A stretch of DNA of 64,000 nt, taken from positions 3,293,501 to 3,357,500 of the forward strand of contig JAHRBS010000010.1 of the NCBI GenBank assembly GCA_024305745.1. Reading direction: 5' to 3'. A program made the translations under genes and the position numbers. Under the pieces are notes generated by a model. It ran no database searches. It had not been told where the DNA came from and saw only the letters and a list, made by a program, of their open reading frames with translations. This document shows positions 56,837-64,000 of this stretch, in pieces. Numbering within the stretch: the first letter of the stretch is position 1; each line of letters starts with the position of its first letter. This stretch comes from Polyporus tsugae (lineage: Eukaryota; Basidiomycota; Agaricomycetes; Polyporales; Polyporaceae).

Positions 56837-58908
56837 ATGCCATCCGCCGCGTTCCTGATCTACTCGGGCATCATGCCCCTCATCAAGACGTACGTCCCCG
56901 CCGCTCCCCTTGGTTGTAGATCTCGTGCTTAACCGTCTCTCGCAGGTTCATTACGATCGTCGCCGGTTTTGTCCTCGCCAAGATGGATTACTTCCCGAAG
57001 GCGGCCTCTCGCGGTGCCTCGCAGGTCACGATGAACGTGGCGCTTCCTGCGCTCATCTTCGCGAACGTCATCCCTGCCTTCACACCGTCGAACATATGGT
57101 CACTGGGCCCTTTGTTCTTGGTTGCATTCACGTACCAGGCCATTGGATTCCTTTGTGGCTTGCTGGTCCGTGAGTTCTGCTATGTCCCCCGCAACTTCTG
57201 GCAAGGTGTTATCGTTATGACCGGGATGAGCAACTGGGGCAACCTGCGTAAGTATCTGCATTTTGAGACCGCTATTCGACATCAATTAAACATTGCCTTC
57301 AGCCAATGCGGTCGTTCTCTCTATCATGCAGCAGGCCCCCTTCAATCCAGCGACGGACCCAGCCCGTGAGTCTTCAGTACTGTGCGGAACTTTGTTTCCA
57401 TTTCTTACCAGCGTTTGACATTTAGTTGGCGTTTCTTACGTGTCTATCTTCACCGTCGCCTACCACATCGTCTTCTGGATAGGTGGTGCGGCACATTCCT
57501 TGTCTTGGGACTATCAGCCGGGCATCCCACAGGGACAGGCAGCGGAGGTCCGTGTCTCCTGGAAGGAGAAGCCCCTCGGGTCCCTCATCACGCGCTACAT
57601 CCTCCGCCAAGAAGTCCCCAACTCCTTTGCCACGGCTGAGACCAACACAGCCAAGGATGATGTCGAAAAATCGATTTCCGAGAAGGTGAATGGCGCGTCA
57701 ATTGGAAGTGCGGCCCAGTCCGTTTTAGTCTCGGAGTTCCCTTCTCAGTCAGAGGACCACGGCGTCAACCTCGACCCCGACGTCCAGCTGGCGAGGAAGA
57801 CCTCCCGCCTGTCCACGACCACGGTCCCGGTCCAGCACCGGCGGTCCTCACTGTCAGCGTCCGCGGCGCCCTCCGCAGTTCCTCCCGTTCCCCCGCCGAC
57901 TCCTGCCGTATCGCTACGCAACTTCGACACGCAGAGCATCGCGCAGCGCAGCGAGACCCTCAACACTCCGACGCTCCCTCAGAAGATCGTGCGCGTATTC
58001 CGCCCGCTGGGTGCCATCGTGACGCCTGTGCCGTGTGCCCTTGCGGTGTCGCTCCCTATCGCCCTCATCCAGCCGCTGAAGGCGTTGTTCGTCAATGTAT
58101 CTGCGACCGGTGGACCGAACTTCGCGGGCCCAGACGGACGCCCCCCGCTTTCGTTCATGATCGACACTGGTACGCTCTCCCCATTCTCTTTTTGCACACA
58201 GCAGCAAGCTGATCCACCCGCTACTTGAACCTAGCAAACTTCATGGGCGCGATCACCGTCCCGCTCACGCTCATCCTCCTCGGGGCGAGCTTCGCGCGCA
58301 TCACGATGCCCCGCCCGCTCTCGCGGCTGCCTATAATGGCCATGTTCCTCACGACGATGGCGAAGATGGTCGTGCTCCCTGTCATCGGCATCTTCCTCGT
58401 CCAGGCGATGACGAAGGCGGGGTTCGTGCACAAGGACGAGAAGGTCCTCCGGTTCGTCGTGATGTTCTTGAGCGGCACGCCGACGGCGGTCAAGTGAGTC
58501 TGCAGTTTTTTGTTTTGTTTTGTTTTCATTCGTTCCTTTGTTTTCCGTTATCGAATGCACCGTCGGAGGCTGACGAATGTGGGGTGGACAGCCAACTTAT
58601 CGTCGCATCGCTCTACTCGCCCGACGGGAACGTGGACAACCTCTCGGTAAGCCTCATCACTCTCGTTGTGCCCCCCTTCCAACCGCTAATCGTGGCTCCG
58701 TAGGCATTCCTTCTCATCCAATGTGAGTATCCGTTACCCGCAGCTGTCACAGAGTGTCAAACTAACTTTCGATCTCTCCCCAAGACATCTTCATGTTTTT
58801 CTCGTCTGCGTACGTTCTTTCACACACTTGGCCTCACCTTGCAGACGTGGAGCTCACGAGGCGAAATTTCACAGAGCCCTCACCGCGGTCGCCCTTCTTC
58901 TCAACTAG
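56837..58908 (+). CDS. Auxin-efflux-carrier (PIN-like, AEC) family membrane transporter
   Basis: Member of the AEC superfamily; fungal members (yeast Ecm3-type) sit in internal membranes and their substrates are mostly unknown. ATG at 56837 begins MPSAAFLIYSGIMPLIK, and the first intron interrupts helix 1. N-terminal helices include FITIVAGFVLAKMDYFPKAA, MNVALPALIFANVIPAF, LFLVAFTYQAIGFLCGLLV, and the AEC landmark VIVMTGMSNWGNLPNAVVLS. A long hydrophilic loop rich in Ser/Thr/Pro follows (about 57600-57960), as usual in fungal members. The second helix bundle is IVTPVPCALAVSLPIALI, FMGAITVPLTLILLGASFAR, MFLTTMAKMVVLPVIGIFLV, FVVMFLSGTPTAVNQLIVAS, and a last helix ending AVLTAVALLLN. The N- and C-terminal bundles are complete, and several very short exons lie near the 3' end. 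The gene is intact. Confidence 0.92.
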
Positions 58909-59925
58909 CCGACCAGTCGCGTCCCACACGCCCCTCCGCTTCCGTGCAAATCTGACGCTACCTCTGACTTATCTTCGGGTCAAAGCAAGATGCCAGCCCC
59001 ATCTTCCCTTCCTCTCACGCGTCCTCGCCAGGAGGACGCACTGGGCCTTTCGTCCGCCGACGCCTCCCAAGAGTCGTCGCACGCTCTCGGATACCGTATC
59101 GCTCCTCCCCCTTGTTCGCGGTTAAACGCTAAGGGTTAAACGGTAACCAGTAGCCCTTCGCACCCGGGCGTGCGAACGGCCGCCGCGGGCCTTCTAAAAA
59201 TTCCCGCCAAGCCTCGCCCCCGCCACGCTGTACACTACTTATCCTCGGGCGAGGCCAGGTGGCACGTCGTGTCATTTTTTTTTTCATACGACGCTTATGT
59301 AGATGACTTCGGACACGCTCGAACCTCATTCCCCACATAGATTTCCATACGCTCGCTCACGCGTTCATCCTCGTGTTATGTCATGCCAAGTTTGCACGCC
59401 ATCTACTATTGTATCGACTAGACGCAGAATCCGCATCCGCACCGCTTTCGTTAGCAATGATCACGTATAGAGACCTGTCCTTCCATTCACTTCTCGCCAC
59501 TTGTCCTGGCTCCACACCCCCGCGCACCACGACCAAGACATACCAAGGTATCCTTGCCTAGCTTCGGCGGCTCTGGATTAAGATTAAGGGTGCAACGTTT
59601 GAACTTGGCGTGGGTGTGCGAACGGCTGATAGAATGTGGCAACGGAAAAGGTGACGACGTCGCTCGGAACAGATTACGACATCTCCGAGATACGATTCAG
59701 AGTACGAGATGTGCCCTACACCAATACGCGATATCCAATGCACCACGGCGCCCTCCGCGCCTCCGAGTCTCGAAGTCTTCGATGGCGACCATACAGTACC
59801 GTACATCTTTCTCTTGGTATGACGACACCCCGCCTCCGCCAAGATCCCGACCGTTTTACCACCGGGCTTCCAACGCCCGCGGCTCCACCACAGCCATACA
59901 ATTGTGAACGGCACATGCACGCGAA
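58909..59925. other. Convergent intergenic region between the efflux carrier and DPP III
   Basis: About 1 kb holding the two 3' flanks. A poly-T run is at 59275-59283. Frames at 58793-59125 and 59554-60094 are open but have no recognisable domain and overlap other frames. No RNA gene is evident. Confidence 0.5.
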
Positions 59926-62900
59926 TCAGAGCCTGCGCTCGATGAAGCTCTCGATCGAACCGGCGGCGTTCAACGGGTACTCCTTGAGCACGACCTCGCC
60001 GTTCTCGACGAACGTGTTCGGCTGCACGAAGATCTTCCTCGGCTGCAATGGAACGGAAACGGGACGCCGTCAGCACCACACGGCAATCCCATGATTTACC
60101 GGCCGCCCTCGTCCTCGACCGTTTCCTCCTCCGTCTCCGATCCGGCTGATGCCGATCGAGGACCCGAGATTCGGAGATTTGGGGGGGGGGGGGGGGGAGG
60201 AAGGGGAGGGGGCCAGGACAAGCAAAGACGACGATTCAACTCACCAGCTTCTTCCTCAAGACCAGATCCCTCAGCTCGCCCTCCCACCCAGCGGAGGGCG
60301 TCGTGAGCTCGGTGTAAAACTCCCTCGCGCCAGGCCCATCCGCCGTGCTCTTCCTGACTTGGATGTTCACGAGCAGCTTGCCCACCGCGTCCCTGCCCTC
60401 CTTGAGCACCTTCTCGCGGTCGACGCGCACGTACGCGTTCTCGAGCGTGCCGTCCGCGCCGCGGACCTCCTCGAGGCGCGCGATGCCCGACTTGATGAGG
60501 TGCCGCGTGATGCCGAGGCTGGCCTGCCGTGTCGGCTCATCAGCGCGCATATCCGAGGGGGAGGGGGGACGCACCGTGCCTGCATGTGCGCCTGGCCGTG
60601 CTTCTTGTTCGCGGGGTCGTAGAACTCGAGCGCGCGGAGGCCGGCGCGCGCGGTGAGGAGGAACGTGATGTACTGGATGTCGTCGATGTCCTGCTGATCG
60701 GTGTACTTGAAGATCTTGAGGATGTCGAGGTTGCTGGAGACTGGCGGCCGTGTTGACGGAGGTGAGTCGCACGGCTGATAATATGGGGTAGCAGATGACT
60801 TACGGTACAGGCCAACGGTGTCGGCACGGCACTCTTCCATGGAAGAGGAGACCTCGCCAACGGCGGTATCCCAACTCTGCCCAGGCTTGTACCACGAAGT
60901 GCTGTCAGTGGCTGTCAGCATCAAGCTCATGTGTGAGGCGGCGTAGCAAGCATACATGGGCTTGCCAGTGAGAGGGTTGATGACCTTCGCAGGGTCGAAG
61001 TTCTTTGTGCCGTCCGCGTTCTCCTTGAAGAGCTTACCAGTGCCATGGCCGAGGAGCTCGTGGTTGGCGACGAGCAGCTCGAACGCACGCGAATCCCACT
61101 TGTTGAAAAGGTCGACATCGTCGGGGTGGACAAAGGTCAGCTCCTCATCTGTAGGTGGTCAATGAACATCATGAAGCATCCATATCAACAGGAAAGCTGA
61201 CTCACTCGGTGCCTTGGCCGCAAGAATGTTCTAAAACAACGCATTGAGATGGCTATCTGTAGGATGTTGAACATGGACTTACAGCCAAAGAGACGTTCTT
61301 GAACCCGTGTGCCTCGCGGATCTCGTAGTAGTTCGGGATCTAGGAACGGCCGCTTAATCCGTTGAACCCCGACAAAGTCTATTTTGCGCACTCACGTTGA
61401 TACCAGCCGGGATGCCTCCTGTAGCGAACGTCAACACCTCGAGCGCGGTGAAGTCGGGCTTGCGGAAGACGTCGACTTCAAAGTCCTTGCCCCACGGCAG
61501 GACCTTGATCAACTCTGGGGCGTCGTTCACGAGCTTCTCGTACTTCGCGCTGAGCGCCTTGTCCACGATCGCCGTGAAGCCTGTTTGACGGCGAGTGAGA
61601 CAGGCACTGAGTACCGTTAGCAGCTGCTTGAAGCTTACCCTCCCATTCGGCGCGGCCGCCGTACGGGTCGACGTATGTCTCGATGAAGCCGATGTAGCTC
61701 TCGACGACGGGGCCGACATCCCGCACCCAGTGCTCGGAGCCCTTGATGTGCGCGTCGATGGAGCCCGTTTTGAAACTACACATGAAGAAACTTCAGAGGG
61801 CGCACCCGCCTCACCAACGGCAGCGGACTCACGACTCGGAGTACTTCTCAAGCATGGCGGCCTGGTGGTCGTTGGCGGCGTACTTCTTCGCCTATTTCGC
61901 CGATATGGCAAGTCAGACCCCCCCCCCCCGCTGCGCTGACTCGCGTTTGTTCGTAGAGACAGGGCTCACCTCGGTGAGCGCGTCGGCAGCCTTCTTCATG
62001 GCCTCGGCGAAGTCGCCGTACTCGACTGTCAGGTGCGCGTGCCTCTCCCCGATCTTGAAGTCGTGGGTCGCCTTGGGCTTGGTGTCCGCGGACGCAATCA
62101 AGAGCGTGAAGCTGTCGGGGCTGTCCTTCCGTAGACTGCACCGCATCGGGTTCAGTCTTGAACTTCCTTCAGAGACTTCTCAGATCTTCCGAGACTCACC
62201 GAGTGTTCAGAGGGGAAATGCTGAGCTTCTCGGCCGCAGCCTGGACCGCCGCGACCTCCTCGTCGGTGGGGGGCTCCCCGAGGTAGTAGTTCGAGACGTG
62301 ACCGAGGGAACGCTTGCCGATGAAGTTGCTGGGCTCGGGTAGGACCTCGTAGATGTGGTCCTTGAGCTCGTTCCAGAGCGGGATCGCGTTCGCGGCGTTG
62401 GCCGACTTCTCGACGATGGCCGCGAACTTGTCCTCGGGGATGCGGGGCGCGATCTTGGTGAACCCGAAAGACTTGTAGTTCGCCAGGTTGCTGAGGACCT
62501 AAGCATTCCCATCGCTCAGCTCCCATCCACGTTCCAGCCATGTCCACTCCGCGCATATAGCGATGATATGGATGGTGGAGAGGACGTACCTGGCTGGTGT
62601 ACTGCAGCAAGTCGTCCCACTCCTCCGCCGAGACGCCGCTCTTCTCGCGGAGCGCGTCCAAGTCCGCGAGCTTCCCGTTCTCGCTGAACGTCAGGATGAG
62701 GAGGTCATAGAGCTTCTCCGCCTGCGGCGTCCACTGGCCCTGGATGATGCGCGCGCCGGCCCAGGACGCCTGGCCGACGTAGTGCGCGTACTTTTTCTCC
62801 TTCGAGCTGCAGGATTCAGACGGATCGCGGACGTGTGAGCGCCAGCGCGTCGTCGGTGAGTCTGGAGGACGCACCTGAGCAGGCCGAAGGACTTGGCGAC

Positions 62901-62966
62901 GTTGAGACTGCAGTAGGGCGCGGCCTTGTCCGCGAGGAAGCGTTCCGCTGCAGCGAACTTGACCAT
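59926..62966 (-). CDS. DPP3: Dipeptidyl peptidase III (M49 zinc metallopeptidase)
   Basis: Zinc exopeptidase that removes dipeptides from the N-terminus of short peptides, usually cytosolic. It is encoded on the minus strand in many exons from [20 protein letters not shown] at 62966 to the stop at 59926 (ERRL then TGA), about 700 residues. Family landmarks appear in order: [39 protein letters not shown], and [20 protein letters not shown]. The zinc motif [13 protein letters not shown] follows (HExxxH, with the extra residue typical of M49), then [12 protein letters not shown], which supplies the third zinc ligand and a conserved Glu. After these come [20 protein letters not shown], the QAH substrate region and a C-terminal [17 protein letters not shown]. 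All catalytic residues are present. An upstream in-frame Met at 63182 would add a presequence (see findings). Introns contain homopolymer tracts. Confidence 0.95.
60181..60197. repeat. Poly-G tract in a DPP3 intron
   Basis: Seventeen consecutive G on the plus strand (C on the transcribed-sense strand) lie within the penultimate intron of DPP3. Such a run can form a G-quadruplex or cause slippage during sequencing. Confidence 0.85.
61918..61929. repeat. Poly-C tract in a DPP3 intron
   Basis: A run of about twelve C on the plus strand within another DPP3 intron. Its exact length may be subject to sequencing error. Confidence 0.7.
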
Positions 62967-63182
62967 CGTGCTCGAGAAGCTCCTCGTCTGTCCGTATGCG
63001 TAGGTGTGTTGTTTTGGTGGTGGTGACGCAGCGCTAGCCCCAGGTCGTCGGGGTGATCGTGCTGCAGCAGAAAGGAGAGATGGAAGGAGTGGAGGGGCTG
63101 CGGGGGTCGAGCATCGTGTGTTTTGAATGGCCCTGAGAGCACGCACGCGCAAAGCTCCGAGCTGGGCTGCAGATAATCGCAT
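62967..63182 (-). other. In-frame upstream extension of DPP3, possible mitochondrial presequence
   Basis: From a Met at 63182 the DPP3 frame is open for 72 residues before the usual Met at 62966. The extension has many Arg and no acidic residue (for example LRVRALRAIQ and later TRSFSST), the composition of a matrix-targeting peptide. It may be a leader used by alternative initiation or simply 5' UTR. Confidence 0.4.
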
Positions 63183-64000
63183 CCTCGATCAGGAGGTAGA
63201 TCATCTCCTCAACGCCAGAAACACACCGCCATTGCACTCGGCAAAGACCGACGATGGTTCCTCGCGTCCACTAATCCATGATCCGGCGACATAATTCGTT
63301 TCAGGGCCATGTGCAGCAAAGTACAGTTTCACATCCTGCACTCAAAGAGACTCAAAGTCGTATGGTACCGGTCATGATGTACTGTCGAAGATGGTGTCAG
63401 GGGATCCAAGAGACAATTTGCGTATTTGTCTCAGGTACGTACAGCACGCAATTGTGTGTCAAGTCGTCACAACTTCAATTTTGAGGGAAGGCCCTAAGCC
63501 CCTCAAACTAACAGTAGCCCTTTCAATAACAGAAAAGCTATCCCAGTCCAACCATCCACATGAATCCGATTGCGCAGTATATATAGTACAAATGACAGAT
63601 GCGTAAGCGTAACTATGCGACCATGCATATGGTATAAGTAAACAATGCAAATATGAGATATTCAGACGTCTGGACGGGGGTAGGAACACGAAAGGGAGTT
63701 GGGCTCGGGGGAATTTGAAAGGCAGAGGTGATGAGTGTGGCGAATGGATGGGTGATTGGAAGACGAGGGGCGGAGTACATAGTCTAAGTAACATACCTAA
63801 AACGAGACAGACGTAGCTGCAAGAGCAAACAAACAAACAACCAAATAAACAAACAAACAAGCCCGAAACATGTTAACCAAATCAGCACCGATGATCGTCC
63901 CAGGACCGCACGAGCTCTGCCCGAGACGGAAATGTCCAGTGGTATAGCCACCGGCGGTCCTCCGTCGATGATTGTAGGCAAGAACAAATCGACGACTCAC
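63183..64000. other. Right-end region, possibly the 3' part of a further minus-strand gene
   Basis: This holds the DPP3 promoter and then unassigned sequence. Read on the minus strand, the extreme right edge begins with the donor-like GTGAGT. A T-rich tract with a (GTTT)n run ends in the acceptor-like TTGCTCTTGCAG near 63815, followed by CTACGTCTGTCTCGTTTTAG, so an intron and last exon of a minus-strand gene may end here. Coding evidence is too thin to name a product. Confidence 0.3.
63826..63860. repeat. (AAAC)n microsatellite
   Basis: A run of AAAC/AACA units interrupted once by AAATA. On the minus strand it forms a T-rich tract before a possible splice acceptor. Confidence 0.8.

Overview
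The window looks like nuclear DNA of a filamentous basidiomycete, most likely an Agaricomycete. Genes are GC-rich and closely packed on both strands. They are cut by many introns of about 45-60 nt with GTRNGT donors, and some exons are tiny. Orthologues are recognisably fungal: RPA135, PSY2, TRM10, a WHI3/Scw1-type RNA-binding protein, and PIN-like and ABCC transporters. There are no operons, CRISPR arrays or bacterial features, and I found no credible tRNA or rRNA gene. Exon joins were made by hand from GT-AG sites and frame; boundaries described as uncertain should be taken that way.

Layout, left to right. 1-0.9 kb: 5' end of a Nup98-type nucleoporin (minus), cut by the window edge. 1.1-5.6 kb: RNA polymerase I second-largest subunit in 12 exons (plus). 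6.7-10.4 kb: a large protein with histone-fold-like N-terminal segments (minus). 10.9-16.1 kb: a three-finger GLI/AEBP2-type zinc-finger protein (minus). 16.35-17.76 kb: NDUFAF5-type complex I assembly methyltransferase (plus). 17.8-19.2 kb: TRM10 (minus). 19.5-20.5 kb: acyl-protein thioesterase (plus). 20.7-21.95 kb: EVE-domain protein (minus). 22.2-26.2 kb: PP4 regulatory subunit 3/PSY2 (plus).

26.1-32.6 kb is the most rearranged part. A block holding the 3' end of PSY2 plus a small unrecognised gene has been copied. Two intact paralogues of the small gene (26.8 and 31.0 kb), one gutted pseudogene (28.6 kb) and decayed copies of the PSY2 tail surround a minus-strand gene of unknown function, whose last codons run antisense through the pseudogene.

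33.2-36.6 kb: WHI3/Scw1-like RRM protein (minus) with a long upstream region. 38.0-38.4 kb: small single-pass membrane protein (minus). 38.9-41.4 kb: TMEM135-like membrane protein (minus). 42.3-47.2 kb: two tandem flavin monooxygenases (plus), convergent with an ABCC-type ABC transporter (47.6-53.8 kb, minus). A 444-bp PIF/Harbinger-type MITE lies at 54.37-54.82 kb in a gene-poor 3 kb. 56.8-58.9 kb: auxin-efflux-carrier-type transporter (plus). 59.9-63.0 kb: dipeptidyl peptidase III (minus) with a possible mitochondrial presequence.

Most genes are housekeeping and show no shared pathway. Three divergent pairs (zinc finger/NDUFAF5, TRM10/thioesterase, EVE/PSY2) share intergenic regions of under 310 bp and may use bidirectional promoters. 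The monooxygenase pair beside an ABCC pump could be a small detoxification or metabolite locus, but this rests on position only.
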